From an uncultured Flavobacteriales bacterium (GTDB taxonomy: Bacteria > Bacteroidota > Bacteroidia > Flavobacteriales > BACL11): DNA of 57,969 nucleotides. Below, one piece after another: positions 19,077 through 28,506 of this stretch (its first letter is position 1; every line of letters starts with the position of its first letter). The stretch is taken from contig CAJWCP010000005.1 of NCBI GenBank assembly GCA_913031595.1, forward strand, positions 1 through 57,969, read 5' to 3'. Under the pieces are notes generated by a model that saw nothing but the letters and a program-made list of their open reading frames with translations, made no database searches and was not told the origin of the DNA. The position numbers and the translations under genes were made by a program.

Positions 19077-19928
19077 TTAAAAAAATAGTTTATCTAAAAC
19101 ATACAGTGTTTGTATAGCAGGCAAATATAAAAAAGAACTAAACATTAATCTACGTGCTACTATGCAATCATAACTTTTATAAAGCTTGAAAGACTGTAAT
19201 GTAAACCAGATACCTAAAGCAAATATAAATAACATAGGATATAAAGAAAGAGTTAATTGATTAGAGCTCCAAAAAAATGGAACAACTGAAATAATAGTCA
19301 TAATAACAGAAGAGAATAAGGAAACAAGGGCTGGAAAAGCTCCCTTCTTTCCTCCAATTATCATTTTGAATCCAGCATTCTTATATTCTTTATCTAATAC
19401 CCAAGAAATAGCTATAAAATGTGGTATTTGCCAAAAAAATTGAATGGCAAAAAGTAAGCCTGATTCTAATCCAAAGTCATTTGTTGCTGCTACCCATCCA
19501 AGTAAAATTGGAATTGCTCCTGGAAAAGCTCCAATAAAAATTGCAACTGGAGAATATCTCTTTAATGGAGTATAAACTAAAACATATAATAGTATAGATA
19601 ATAATGCAAACCAACAACTTTTTAGTCCTCCAGCAGAGATTTGATATAAACTAATGAACCCTAAGACTCCTAAGAAAAAACCAAAAATCATGGCTTGAAT
19701 AGGTGAAATTTCTTTTGTGGGTAATGGTCTTTTCTCTGTTCTTGCCATAAGAGCATCATAAGAAACTTCTAATATCTGATTAAAAGTGTTTGCAGAGCCT
19801 GTAATTAAAAGCCCTCCTATAATTAAACAAAAAATATCTATGTGGGAAAAAGGAGGGCTGCTTGCTAATAAGTATCCTACAAGAGATGAAAACACAACTG
19901 TTAATGAAAGACGAAATTTCATTAACAC
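19077..19928 (-). CDS. ctaB: Protohaem IX farnesyltransferase (haem O synthase)
   Basis: CtaB/CyoE adds a farnesyl group to haem b to make haem O, the precursor of haem A for cytochrome oxidase. The UbiA-family prenyl-diphosphate motif reads NTFNQILEVSYDALMARTEKRPLP (first Asn near 48), and the second loop is around YTPLKRYSP and FPGAIPILLGW. There are about nine membrane helices. The annotated start is GTG at 19928, with an ATG two codons further in. The N-terminus looks short, and plausible family sequence (LKYYVVLMKFRLSL) continues upstream to about 19955 without an ATG, so the true start may be a rarer codon there. Confidence 0.9.
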   Translation of the reverse strand: MLMKFRLSLTVVFSSLVGYLLASSPPFSHIDIFCLIIGGLLITGSANTFNQILEVSYDALMARTEKRPLPTKEISPIQAMIFGFFLGVLGFISLYQISAGGLKSCWFALLSILLYVLVYTPLKRYSPVAIFIGAFPGAIPILLGWVAATNDFGLESGLLFAIQFFWQIPHFIAISWVLDKEYKNAGFKMIIGGKKGAFPALVSLFSSVIMTIISVVPFFWSSNQLTLSLYPMLFIFALGIWFTLQSFKLYKSYDCIVARRLMFSSFLYLPAIQTLYVLDKLFF

Positions 19929-19969
19929 TACATAATATTTTAATTTTGCTATCAGCTTCTCTTATGATA

Positions 19970-20383
19970 TTAACAGATCTCTTGAAAGCATTCCTTTAGA
20001 TTATCCGCAATCATTTCTGCAGATCTCCCCTCAATATGATGTCTTTCAATAAAATGCACTAATTTTCCGTCCTTAAAGACTCCAATAGATGGAGAAGAAG
20101 GGGGAAAAGGAAGCATATATTCTCGAGCTTTTTGTGTAGCTTCTCTATCTTGACCCGCAAAAACTGTGGCAAATACGTCTACTCTAGGAGAAAACTCCGT
20201 AGCTAGTATAACAGCTGGACGCGCATTGCCAGCAGCACAACCGCAAACTGAATTTACCATAATTAACGTTGTCCCTTCTTTCTTATCTAAAAGGTTTGAA
20301 ACATCTTGAGCAGTTCTTAAAGAAACAAATCCTACTGATGTTAACTCTTCTCGCATTGGGGCGCAAATTTCTTCTGGATACAT
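19970..20383 (-). CDS. BrxA/BrxB family bacilliredoxin
   Basis: YphP/YqiW-type bacilliredoxins remove bacillithiol or similar thiols from oxidised proteins. The 137-residue product begins MYPEEICAPMREELTSVGF, has the active-site CGC motif at residues 47-49 (NSVCGCAAGNARP) and ends with the family pattern FIERHHIEGRSAEMI. The start is set at the ATG at 20383, where the conserved MYPEE begins; a TTG 5 codons upstream is unlikely. A -7 box 13 bases upstream, in the gap after tadA, suggests its own promoter. Confidence 0.9.
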   Translation of the reverse strand: MYPEEICAPMREELTSVGFVSLRTAQDVSNLLDKKEGTTLIMVNSVCGCAAGNARPAVILATEFSPRVDVFATVFAGQDREATQKAREYMLPFPPSSPSIGVFKDGKLVHFIERHHIEGRSAEMIADNLKECFQEIC

Positions 20384-20395
20384 ATTTTTTTTTAG

Positions 20396-20403
20396 CAAAA
20401 ATA
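20396..20403 (-). promoter_or_regulatory. -7 box TATTTTTG for the bacilliredoxin gene
   Basis: TAnnTTTG match ending 13 bases upstream of the ATG at 20383, inside the 27-base gap after tadA. Confidence 0.45.
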
Positions 20404-20410
20404 AACTTAT

Positions 20411-20857
20411 TTACCTTTTCTCTTTAAAAAAATTAGATAATAATTTAACCGCCTCCTTCTCTAACACCCCCTTTTTTAATTGTGTTTTAGGATGAAATAT
20501 TGTCTTCTTTAATGAACAGAACCCTCTTTTATTATCACTTGCAGCATACACAACTCTTTCTATTTGAGTCCAAAAAGCTGCTCCAGCACACATTACACAA
20601 GGTTCTAAAGTAACATACAAAGTGCAATCATGAAGGTATTTCCCTCCTAAATAATCAGAAGCAGATGTAAATGCTTGCATTTCTGCATGCGCAGTAACAT
20701 CATTTAATGTTTCTGTTAAATTATGTGCTCGAGCAATTATTTGATTTTTACAAACAATAACCGCTCCAATAGGAACCTCGTTCTTTGCATTAGCTTTTAA
20801 AGCTTCTTTTAAAGCTTCTTGCATAAAATAATTGTCGTCAAAAATATTTATTTCCAT
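20411..20857 (-). CDS. tadA: tRNA-specific adenosine deaminase / nucleoside deaminase
   Basis: TadA converts A34 to inosine in tRNA(Arg); close relatives deaminate free bases. The 148-residue protein has the zinc motifs HAE at 57-59 and PCVMC with Cys87 and Cys90, and VPIGAVIV near 28. The FCSLKKTIFHPKTQLKKGV region fits the tRNA-type subgroup more than guanine deaminase. I use the ATG at 20857; 14 more codons are open upstream from a TTG, but they overlap the -7 box and lie before the conserved region. Confidence 0.85.
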   Translation of the reverse strand: MEINIFDDNYFMQEALKEALKANAKNEVPIGAVIVCKNQIIARAHNLTETLNDVTAHAEMQAFTSASDYLGGKYLHDCTLYVTLEPCVMCAGAAFWTQIERVVYAASDNKRGFCSLKKTIFHPKTQLKKGVLEKEAVKLLSNFFKEKR

Positions 20858-20861
20858 AAGA

Positions 20862-20869
20862 CAAAGATA
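20862..20869 (-). promoter_or_regulatory. -7 box TATCTTTG for tadA
   Basis: TAnnTTTG match ending 5 bases before the ATG at 20857, so the mRNA could be leaderless. On the other strand, TAATTTCG at 20889-20896 is a one-mismatch box 20 bases before aspS, giving a compact divergent promoter region. Confidence 0.45.
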
Positions 20870-20915
20870 ATTAAGAGAATTTGTTTTGTAATTTCGCAAT
20901 TAAAATAAATAATAA

Positions 20916-22661
20916 ATGTTACGAACACATACTTGCGGAATATTAAATATCTCAGATTTAGCTAAAGATGTAACTTTATGTGGTTGGGTTCAAAAAATAA
21001 GAAATCTAGGAGGTATGACTTTTGTTGATCTGCGAGACAGATATGGTATCACTCAATTAACATTTAATGTAGAAGACAATGAGGTATTATGTAATTCCGC
21101 TCGTAAATTAGGTCGTGAGTTTGTAATTTCTATTACTGGAAAAGTGATGGAAAGATTAAATAAAAATAGTGCTCTTCCAACAGGAGAAATCGAAATTAAA
21201 GTAAATAAATTAACAATTCTCAATGAATCAAAAATCCCTCCCTTTACTATTGAAAATGAAACAGATGGAGGGGAAGAAATTAGAATGCAATATCGGTATT
21301 TGGATATTAGAAGAAATCCTATAAAAGAGAACCTGTTATTACGAAATAGTATTGGTATAGAAATAAGAAATTATCTAAATAAAGAAGGTTTTTGTGAAAT
21401 AGAAACTCCTTATTTAATTAAGTCAACTCCGGAAGGAGCTAGAGACTTTATTGTCCCTAGCAGAATGAATGAAAAACAATTTTATGCCCTTCCTCAATCC
21501 CCTCAAACATTTAAACAATTATTAATGGTTGGAGGCATGGATAAATATTATCAAATTGTAAAATGTTTTCGAGATGAAGATTTAAGATCAGATAGACAGC
21601 CTGAATTTACTCAAATAGACTGTGAAATGTCCTTTGTTGAACAAGAAGATGTATTAAGCACCTTTGAAGGTTTAATTTGTCATGTATTAGAAAAAATTAA
21701 AAATGTTAAATTAACTCCTTTTCCAAGGATTTCATATGAAGAGGCTATGCGTTTATATGGTTCTGATAAGCCAGATATTCGATTTGACATGAAATTTATT
21801 GAGCTAACTAGCCTTTGTCAAGGCAAGGGCTTTTCAGTATTTGATAATGCAGATTTAATAATAGGCATTAAAGTGAAAAGTGGTGCCAAATATACACGTA
21901 AAGAATTAGATAAATTAATTGATTTTGTCAAAGCGCCACAAGTAGGTGCTAGTGGGCTTATATATTGTAAATATAATGAAGATGGAACAAGTAAGTCAAC
22001 AGTAGATAAATTCTTTACTGAAAAAGATAGAAATGTTTGGGCTGAAAAAGCAGGATGTAAAAAAGAAGACTTACTATTAATAATGGCAGGAGAAAAAAAA
22101 CAAACACGAAAGGCCTTAGGGGTTCTTCGTTTACACTTAGCAGAAATGTTGGGGTTGAGAGATCCAGAAATATTTGCTCCACTTTGGGTTATAGATTTTC
22201 CATTATTAGAATGGGATGAAGAAAATAAAAGATATCATGCCATGCATCATCCTTTCACTTCTCCTAAAAATACAGATATCGACCAATTAAATACAGATCC
22301 TTCAACAGTGCGTGCTAATGCTTATGATCTTGTAATTAATGGTAATGAAATAGGAGGGGGAAGTATTCGTATTCACGATGAAGAATTACAAAAAATAATG
22401 TTTAAGCATCTTGATTTTAGTGAGAGTGAAGCAAAAGAACAATTTGGGTTCCTTATGGACGCCTTTACATATGGAGCTCCTCCACATGGAGGTATCGCCT
22501 TTGGATTTGATAGATTATGTGCTATTATGGGAGGGCAAGAAAGTATCCGTGATTTTATTGCTTTTCCAAAAAACAATACTGGTCGAGATGTGATGATTGA
22601 TTCTCCTTCTCATATAGAAGAAGTGCAATTAGATGAACTAAATCTTAAATTAAAAGATTAA
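20916..22661 (+). CDS. aspS: Aspartyl-tRNA synthetase
   Basis: AspRS charges tRNA(Asp). The 581-residue length is typical of the bacterial form. In order: N-terminal OB anticodon-binding domain ([22 protein letters not shown]), class II motif 2 ([18 protein letters not shown]), the bacterial GAD insert in the middle, and motif 3 near the end ([15 protein letters not shown]). It is the only plus-strand gene inside an otherwise minus-strand block of cytochrome oxidase assembly genes. It overlaps the small Cys-containing protein gene by 4 bases tail to tail. Confidence 0.97.
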   Translation: MLRTHTCGILNISDLAKDVTLCGWVQKIRNLGGMTFVDLRDRYGITQLTFNVEDNEVLCNSARKLGREFVISITGKVMERLNKNSALPTGEIEIKVNKLTILNESKIPPFTIENETDGGEEIRMQYRYLDIRRNPIKENLLLRNSIGIEIRNYLNKEGFCEIETPYLIKSTPEGARDFIVPSRMNEKQFYALPQSPQTFKQLLMVGGMDKYYQIVKCFRDEDLRSDRQPEFTQIDCEMSFVEQEDVLSTFEGLICHVLEKIKNVKLTPFPRISYEEAMRLYGSDKPDIRFDMKFIELTSLCQGKGFSVFDNADLIIGIKVKSGAKYTRKELDKLIDFVKAPQVGASGLIYCKYNEDGTSKSTVDKFFTEKDRNVWAEKAGCKKEDLLLIMAGEKKQTRKALGVLRLHLAEMLGLRDPEIFAPLWVIDFPLLEWDEENKRYHAMHHPFTSPKNTDIDQLNTDPSTVRANAYDLVINGNEIGGGSIRIHDEELQKIMFKHLDFSESEAKEQFGFLMDAFTYGAPPHGGIAFGFDRLCAIMGGQESIRDFIAFPKNNTGRDVMIDSPSHIEEVQLDELNLKLKD

Positions 22662-22891
22662 GCTTCCTGTTTTCTGTTTTTTTGAAGATAATAAAATATA
22701 GCAAAAAATAGCATTGCTAAATAAGGCATTACCATTAAGTAGAGAATACCGTCGTTTAATCCGGCTCCAGCGCTACCTCCTTCTTTTAAATTAGCTTCCA
22801 CAACCGCTTTACACATCGCACATTGAGAAAAACAATGAGTCTGAACAAAAAACATTAAAAAGAAAAAAGAAAATATTTTTTTAATCTTCAT
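22658..22891 (-). CDS. Small exported protein with CxxC motif, oxidase cluster
   Basis: A 77-residue protein with a signal peptide (residues 1-22, ending FSQ), then [34 protein letters not shown] as a membrane segment, and a basic tail. I recognise similar small proteins near Sco1 in other Bacteroidota, but know of no assigned function. The CAMC pair facing the periplasm and translational coupling to sco (11-base overlap) suggest a role in copper or thiol handling during oxidase assembly, which is inference. Confidence 0.75.
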   Translation of the reverse strand: MKIKKIFSFFFLMFFVQTHCFSQCAMCKAVVEANLKEGGSAGAGLNDGILYLMVMPYLAMLFFAIFYYLQKNRKQEA

Positions 22892-23570
22892 TTTTAACTG
22901 GTCGCTTATATTCAGCCATTAATACTTTTATGTCATCTATTAAATCCATCATGTGAACCTCATTAGTTCCGTCATATACGCCGAAAACATTATTATCATG
23001 GCCAACACCTGATCGCACTCTTCCTTCTTTATCAATTAAGACAAAATATTCTGAATGTAAAAAACCACCAGGAGCTAATTCATCTTCACTAACATTCACA
23101 AAATAAGATTTTGCTATTTCGTATAACTCCTCTTTTTCCCCTGTTAGGAAATGCCAATTATTCAAATCAATAGCTACATTTTTAGAATTCATTTCTTTAA
23201 CATACTCTAACATGCGTTCTGGAGTGTCATTAAGAGGGTCAACGGTATGTGAAATAAATTTAATGTTTGGGTAGACACTTAATTGCTCTTGAACATAAGC
23301 CATATTCTTTGTCATTATAGGACATATTGTGGGGCAAGATGTAAAAAAGAAATTCGCAACATAAATATTATTTTGAAGACTATCTTGAACAAACACCTCG
23401 TTATGTTGATTTATAAAAGAAAAATCAGGAATTTTGTGCCCTTCCTGACCAACAATTTCAAGTTTAATAAAATTATTATAGCCTCTTGTAACATAAAAAT
23501 AAACAAGTGGTGGTAATATTAAAAGCAGAAAAAGAATTAAAAATATAACTGCTTTTTTTTGTTTCTTCAT
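22881..23570 (-). CDS. SCO1/SenC family copper chaperone
   Basis: Sco proteins deliver copper to the CuA site of cytochrome oxidase subunit II or reduce its thiols. The 229-residue protein has an N-terminal membrane anchor (about 7-28), then a thioredoxin fold with copper-binding CPTICP (Cys79, Cys83) and the distal His172 in GGFLHSEYF. All three ligands are present. It sits downstream of the oxidase subunits and overlaps the next small gene by 11 bases. Confidence 0.92.
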   Translation of the reverse strand: MKKQKKAVIFLILFLLLILPPLVYFYVTRGYNNFIKLEIVGQEGHKIPDFSFINQHNEVFVQDSLQNNIYVANFFFTSCPTICPIMTKNMAYVQEQLSVYPNIKFISHTVDPLNDTPERMLEYVKEMNSKNVAIDLNNWHFLTGEKEELYEIAKSYFVNVSEDELAPGGFLHSEYFVLIDKEGRVRSGVGHDNNVFGVYDGTNEVHMMDLIDDIKVLMAEYKRPVKNED

Positions 23571-23631
23571 AATCTTAGTTTATTGTTAATCTATTGTTTA
23601 AGGATTCTTCTAAGTATGTTGTCATTTTATC

Positions 23632-23970
23632 TTATAACATAAAGTATGCATGACTTGCTTCAGAAAAAAGAATAAAAAGTAAATAGGGAACTAAAATAAA
23701 TGCCGGCAATAAAATTGTCCATTGTAAGCTTTTTTTTTCAAAACCTAAGTGCATAAATATATTGACAATATAAGCAGCTTTAATAAGTGTCAAAATAATA
23801 AATATATGGGTAAGCCATTCCAATCCTAAAAACTTATCATGTATTAGTATTTCAGGTAATACCTCGTTTACTTTTAAGATTCCTAAAAAAACTTCTAAAC
23901 CTGTAATAACTAATAAGATCCAGAAAACTTTCCAAATCCACCAGTTACCTTCATTCTGTTCTTGTGCCAT
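23632..23970 (-). CDS. coxD: Cytochrome c oxidase subunit IV-type protein
   Basis: A 112-residue protein with three predicted membrane helices (about 13-30, 50-73 and 83-103) and the prokaryotic COX4 pattern (WKVFWILLVITGLEV, KAAYIVNIFMHLGFE, PAFILVPYLLF). Subunit IV is a small accessory subunit of the aa3 oxidase. It follows the second cox3 gene by 18 bases in the expected Bacteroidota order. Confidence 0.88.
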   Translation of the reverse strand: MAQEQNEGNWWIWKVFWILLVITGLEVFLGILKVNEVLPEILIHDKFLGLEWLTHIFIILTLIKAAYIVNIFMHLGFEKKSLQWTILLPAFILVPYLLFILFSEASHAYFML

Positions 23971-23988
23971 AATTTTTATAATTTAATA

Positions 23989-24888
23989 TTAAACTAAATA
24001 GAAAAAAGTAAATACAAATACCCACACTAAATCTACGAAGTGCCAATACAGCCCAACTTTCTCTATCATTTCATAATGCCCCCTTCTTTCGTAAGTGCCT
24101 TTTATAACATTAATTAATATAATAATTAATATAACGACACCACTAAAAACGTGAAAACCATGAAAGCCTGTAATAAAGAAAAAATAATCTGCAAATAATC
24201 TGTGGCCGTATTCGTTGTTTTCTAAATTAGCGCCTAAGAGAACCTGCGTACCATTTTTCTTAAGATACTCTATAGACTCTTTATTTGATAAATATTGCCT
24301 GTCAGCCTTTCTAATATTATATTCTGATTTTTTTATAAGATTATCAATAATTTGATCCACTGTAAAATGATGATGAGTTCCATCATATTTATCAGCATCC
24401 ATTAAACTATATACAGATGAAAGATCTTCTCCTTCTGCAATATGAACTACAAATTCTGTTTTAGTATCAATCCCTCCTTTGTCTCCATGTATAAAGTGTC
24501 CCCACTCCCAAGCTTGCGACCCTAAAAATATACAACCCCCTACAATAGTAAGAGAAAGCCAAAGGATAACCTTATTTTTTTGCATCTTATGACCATAATT
24601 TACAGCTAATACCATGGTAACTGAACTCATAATAAGTATAAATGTCATCAACGCTACAAATAATAAAGGATGTTCCCCGCTTATAAAAGGAAAATGTGTA
24701 AATACATCTTCTGGTACTGGCCAAACATCTGGATACTTAAACCTACTAAATCCATATGCCGCTAAAAATGCAGAAAATGTCAATGTATCTGTAATAAGAA
24801 AAAACCACATCATTAGCTTTCCATAACTAGCAGCGTAAGGCTTATCCCCACCCTGCCATGCTTTTCCATAATCTGTTTTTTCTTGCAT
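23989..24888 (-). CDS. coxC: Cytochrome c oxidase subunit III (long form)
   Basis: A 299-residue subunit III with helices typical of the family: YGKLMMWFFLITDTLTF near residue 25, SSVTMVLAVNYGH near 88, and the C-terminal GFHGFHVFSGV and GLYWHFVDLVWVFVFTFFYLV. A soluble insert of about 60 residues (about 130-190, Lys/Asp-rich) separates the first and second helix groups. Such an insert is usual for this Bacteroidota version. Together with the shorter cox3 gene upstream it makes the two-copy arrangement common in this phylum. Confidence 0.92.
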   Translation of the reverse strand: MQEKTDYGKAWQGGDKPYAASYGKLMMWFFLITDTLTFSAFLAAYGFSRFKYPDVWPVPEDVFTHFPFISGEHPLLFVALMTFILIMSSVTMVLAVNYGHKMQKNKVILWLSLTIVGGCIFLGSQAWEWGHFIHGDKGGIDTKTEFVVHIAEGEDLSSVYSLMDADKYDGTHHHFTVDQIIDNLIKKSEYNIRKADRQYLSNKESIEYLKKNGTQVLLGANLENNEYGHRLFADYFFFITGFHGFHVFSGVVILIIILINVIKGTYERRGHYEMIEKVGLYWHFVDLVWVFVFTFFYLV

Positions 24889-24961
24889 AAATTTTAAATT
24901 TTAGAAGTCTTTTACAAAAGTAAATATTTTGTTATTCTCTCAACTGTTTTATTATTTTTTA

Positions 24962-25510
24962 TCAAAAATATTTTAAAAAAACATAAATATATATCCATAA
25001 GAGGCCTAAAAAATGCCAATAAATAATTGTTAGTTCTAATCCTAAATAATCATCTTTGTTATACCTGTTCCTCTTTGCTTTTATAGCTGTAATAAATAAT
25101 GCAACTAATCCCCCTACCAGATGGACTAAATGTGAAAGTGTAATAACATATAAAAATGATCCAGCTACATTACTCCCCTCTCCTGTTAAAAATACACCTT
25201 GATTCGTTAGTACTTTCCAACCATTGATTTGAAAAAAAGCAAATAAAAGCCCTAAAATAAAAACAAGGAATATCAATTGAAAAACAGATTCGTCTCTCTT
25301 AATTTTTTTACTAGTAAATACAAGTAATATGCTGCTAATAATAATAGTTATTGTGCTAACTAAAAACCAATCAGGCAAAATAAAATCAACCCAATTTCCC
25401 TCTGCTCTTCGAACAATATATGCAGACGTTAATCCTGCAAAAAACATTACAATAGCGCCAATACCTATCCAAAGTAACTGTTTTAATGCCCTGTTTTGAA
25501 TTAAATTCAT
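24962..25510 (-). CDS. Cytochrome c oxidase subunit III (short form)
   Basis: A 182-residue haem-copper oxidase subunit III with five predicted helices (RALKQLLWIGIGAIVMFFAGL, YIVRRAEGNW, the SHLVHLVGGLVALF segment and C-terminal YWHFLGLLWIYIYVFLKYF). It is not a fragment: start, stop and length are normal for the short paralogue that lies between cox1 and the long subunit III gene in Bacteroidota. Spacing of 13 bases after coxA supports one transcript. Confidence 0.88.
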   Translation of the reverse strand: MNLIQNRALKQLLWIGIGAIVMFFAGLTSAYIVRRAEGNWVDFILPDWFLVSTITIIISSILLVFTSKKIKRDESVFQLIFLVFILGLLFAFFQINGWKVLTNQGVFLTGEGSNVAGSFLYVITLSHLVHLVGGLVALFITAIKAKRNRYNKDDYLGLELTIIYWHFLGLLWIYIYVFLKYF

Positions 25511-25523
25511 CTGAAATTGGTTG

Positions 25524-27278
25524 CTAATGCTCTTCTTTTTCTCCTTCCTTTAAAGGAACTGTTTGCAATATAAAATCTTCTTCTGCCCCTGGTTTCGAAT
25601 AATCATATGCCCATCTATGTACTGAAGGTAAATCACCTGGCCAATTACCATGTATTCTTTCAATAGGAGTGGTCCATTCTAATGTGTTTGACTTCCAAGG
25701 ATTTTGAACTGTCTTTGTCCCTTTAAAAATACTATAAATAAAATTGAACAAAAATATAACTTGCACGACAGCTCCAGATAAAGCAAAGAATGTAATAATT
25801 GAGTTTATATCTGTTAAGCCATCAAACATTGGGAAAGCTGTGTTTTCATAATATCTTCTTGGAAGCCCAGCTAGTCCTAAAAAATGCATTGGAAAAAATA
25901 CACCATAAGCACATATAAAAGTCCCCCAAAAGTGAACATATCCTAAATTCTTATTCATCATTTTTCCATACATCTTAGGGAACCAATGATAAACCCCTGC
26001 GAGCATTCCATAAATAGCAGAAAGACCCATTACAATATGAAAGTGTCCTACTACAAAATAAGTGTCATGCACATTGATATCTAAAGCGCTATCTCCTAGA
26101 ATAAGGCCTGTCAATCCTCCTGTAATAAAAGCAGAAACCCCTGCAATAGCAAATAACATTGCGGGTGTAAAACGAATATTAGCACGCCAAAGTGTTGCTA
26201 AATAATTAAACACTTTAACAGCAGATGGAATAGCAATCAAAAGAGTGGTAAAAGTAAACACAGATCCTAGAAAAGGATTCATCCCTGTCATAAACATATG
26301 GTGACCCCAAACAATAAAAGAAAGAAAACCTATTACTAAAATAGAAGCTACCATTGCTTTATACCCAAAAATTGGTTTTCTTGCATTAACAGAAATTACT
26401 TCAGAAATAATACCTAGTGCTGGAAGTAAAATAATATATACTTCTGGATGTCCTAAAAACCAAAATAAATGCTCAAACAAAATTGGACTACCCCCTAAAT
26501 GATGTAAAACCTCCCCATTAACAACAATATCTGAAAGATAAAAACTAGTTCCAAAAGATCTATCAAAAACTAAAAGTAAACCGCAAGATAAAAGAACAGG
26601 GAAAGAAAGAACTCCTAAAATTGCAGTTACTAAAAGAGCCCAAACTGTTAAAGGGAGTCTTTGCATAGACATGCCTTTTGTCCTTAAATTTAATATTGTC
26701 ACAATATAGTTTAACCCCCCTAATAATGATCCTACAACAAACAAAGTGATACTAATAAGCCATAAGGTCATTCCTGTTCCAGAACCTGGAATTGCCTGAG
26801 GTAATGCGCTAAGAGGAGGATATATTGTCCATCCTCCCGAAGCAGGTCCTCCTTCAACATAAATTGACCATACTAAAATTACTGTTGCTATAAAAAAGAA
26901 CCAATAAGAAAGCATATTTAAAAATCCAGATGCCATGTCCCGAGCTCCTATTTGTAATGGAATTAAAAAATTTGCAAAAGTACCAGAAAGACCAGCTGTT
27001 AAAACCCAAAAGACCAAAATAGTTCCATGCATAGTTACTAAAGCTAAATATTTATCAGGGCTTAATGCTCCCAATTCATTAACCCATCCTCCAGGAAGTA
27101 GGTTGTATAATATAGAAGACTCTCCAGGGTTAGCAAGCTGAACTCTAAATACAGCAGACATAAGCATTCCTAATATTGCCATAATCATTCCTGTAATTAG
27201 GAACTGTTTCGCAATCATTTTATGATCTTGAGAAAATATATATTTAGTAATAAATGTTTCGTTATGATGACCTGACAT
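25524..27278 (-). CDS. coxA: Cytochrome c oxidase subunit I (aa3 type)
   Basis: The catalytic subunit (584 residues, twelve helices) carrying the low-spin haem and the haem-CuB site that reduces oxygen. Visible signatures are TMHGTILVFWV (haem ligand His), FWFLGHPEVYIILLP with the CuB His and cross-linked Tyr, the His pair in WGHHMFMTGM, and HDTYFVVGHFHIVM with the haem-ligand histidines. The Glu of HPEV indicates an A1-type D-channel. It lies 8 bases after coxB. Confidence 0.97.
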   Translation of the reverse strand: MSGHHNETFITKYIFSQDHKMIAKQFLITGMIMAILGMLMSAVFRVQLANPGESSILYNLLPGGWVNELGALSPDKYLALVTMHGTILVFWVLTAGLSGTFANFLIPLQIGARDMASGFLNMLSYWFFFIATVILVWSIYVEGGPASGGWTIYPPLSALPQAIPGSGTGMTLWLISITLFVVGSLLGGLNYIVTILNLRTKGMSMQRLPLTVWALLVTAILGVLSFPVLLSCGLLLVFDRSFGTSFYLSDIVVNGEVLHHLGGSPILFEHLFWFLGHPEVYIILLPALGIISEVISVNARKPIFGYKAMVASILVIGFLSFIVWGHHMFMTGMNPFLGSVFTFTTLLIAIPSAVKVFNYLATLWRANIRFTPAMLFAIAGVSAFITGGLTGLILGDSALDINVHDTYFVVGHFHIVMGLSAIYGMLAGVYHWFPKMYGKMMNKNLGYVHFWGTFICAYGVFFPMHFLGLAGLPRRYYENTAFPMFDGLTDINSIITFFALSGAVVQVIFLFNFIYSIFKGTKTVQNPWKSNTLEWTTPIERIHGNWPGDLPSVHRWAYDYSKPGAEEDFILQTVPLKEGEKEEH

Positions 27279-27286
27279 CTTTTATA

Positions 27287-28264
27287 TTATTTTTGGGTTA
27301 ATAATTTATCTGAAATTGTTTTTTGTTTAGCCAGCCATAAGTCATACTCTTCTTGAGTTTCAACAACAAATCTCATTTGCATATTATAATGTGCTGCTCC
27401 ACAAATTTTATTACATAATAAAACGTATTCGAAGTCTTCTCCTTCTTCTTTTTTCATTTGAGCAGTCGTCTTAGTTGGAGTAAAAGCAAATTGTGTAGAA
27501 AGGCCTGGCACGCAATTCATTTGCACTCTAAAATGTGGTAAAAAAGCAGAATGAATAACATCTTGAGATCGAAATTTTAACACTACTGGCTCATTAACTA
27601 CTAGGTGAACTTCTCTAACTATCTTGTCATCTTCTGCATTTAAATCTTCCTCATCAATGCCTAAAACATTAGTGGGTGTTATTAGTTGAAAATTTGATTT
27701 TCCTAAAATATTATCCTCTCCTGGAAACCTTGCTAGCCACTGAAATTGTTTAACAAAAACCTCTATCTCTTGAGAGTCAGAAGTGTCTACATTCATTGCC
27801 TTATCCCATGTTTTTAATCCGAAGATTATAACTCCTGTTAATACAATGGTTGGTATAATTGTCCATATAAATTCAAGTTTGTTATTGTGCACAAGAAAAT
27901 ATGCTGTGTTTTGCTTATTGCCTCTATATCTATATGAAAAATAAAATAACATCGGCGTTACAATAAAGAATACAACTAAAATAAGAGTCATTGAAAACCG
28001 CATTAAAACATCTATTTCTTGTCCATGCACAGACGCAGCTTCAGGTAATAATAAATGATTCCACTCTATCATTTGCCAAATAACAAACACTAAAAAACCC
28101 ATGCCTATAATTAACATTAAAAATCCTTGAGTTTTATTGTCCTCATCTGTTACTTCATTAACATCCTGCTTCTTTAACTCTCCTAAAAGCTCACTAACTC
28201 GAGTTAACTGAACCAGAGTAACTATTGCTAATAATACAACTAATGCGATTAATATATTTGTCAT
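27287..28264 (-). CDS. coxB: Cytochrome c oxidase subunit II with CuA site
   Basis: Subunit II accepts electrons at the CuA centre. The 325-residue protein has an N-terminal helix, two further membrane helices (about 46-66 and 92-110), then a cupredoxin domain with all CuA ligands: His238 and the CNKICGAAHYNM block giving Cys284, Cys288, His292 and Met295. No C-terminal cytochrome c domain is present, so this is aa3 rather than caa3. It heads the operon coxB-coxA-cox3-cox3-coxD-sco and has its own -7 box. Genes for alternative complex III, which often precede it in Bacteroidota, are not here. Confidence 0.95.
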   Translation of the reverse strand: MTNILIALVVLLAIVTLVQLTRVSELLGELKKQDVNEVTDEDNKTQGFLMLIIGMGFLVFVIWQMIEWNHLLLPEAASVHGQEIDVLMRFSMTLILVVFFIVTPMLFYFSYRYRGNKQNTAYFLVHNNKLEFIWTIIPTIVLTGVIIFGLKTWDKAMNVDTSDSQEIEVFVKQFQWLARFPGEDNILGKSNFQLITPTNVLGIDEEDLNAEDDKIVREVHLVVNEPVVLKFRSQDVIHSAFLPHFRVQMNCVPGLSTQFAFTPTKTTAQMKKEEGEDFEYVLLCNKICGAAHYNMQMRFVVETQEEYDLWLAKQKTISDKLLTQK

Positions 28265-28284
28265 GATTTTAAGATTTTCGCAAA

Positions 28285-28292
28285 CAAAAATA
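28285..28292 (-). promoter_or_regulatory. -7 box TATTTTTG for the cox operon
   Basis: TAnnTTTG match ending 21 bases upstream of the coxB ATG. Confidence 0.5.
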
Positions 28293-28332
28293 GAAAATAC
28301 TATTAATGAAAAGGATGATTTGTCTCATATTT

Positions 28333-28506
28333 TTATTTAAACATAAATTGTTTATTAAAAGAGTTAAATAAATGAGACTTTATTAGCCTCTGCATTCCAC
28401 TCCGAACAAGAGGTTTTTTATCTGATAAAGCTAATTTATATAGTTCTATTGAAGACGGTAATTGTTGTTTAATACTCTGAGTGAAATCTAAAACTAAATT
28501 CTTTAG
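28333..28506 (-). other. Open frame of 57 codons directly after the trhO stop, same frame
   Basis: Immediately after the trhO TAA the same frame stays open for 57 codons (beginning LKNLVLDFTQSIKQQLPSSI and including LALSDKKPLVRSGMQRLIKS) before a second TAA at 28333. There is no start codon at its head. It could be an old extension of trhO, the 3' remnant of another gene, or chance. I do not recognise the sequence. No other gene lies in the 242-base gap between trhO and coxB. Confidence 0.3.

Noticed and set aside
24962-25510. Short cox3 as a truncated copy of the longer cox3
   Set aside because: Length, helices, start and stop are normal; two subunit III genes of different length are usual in this phylum.
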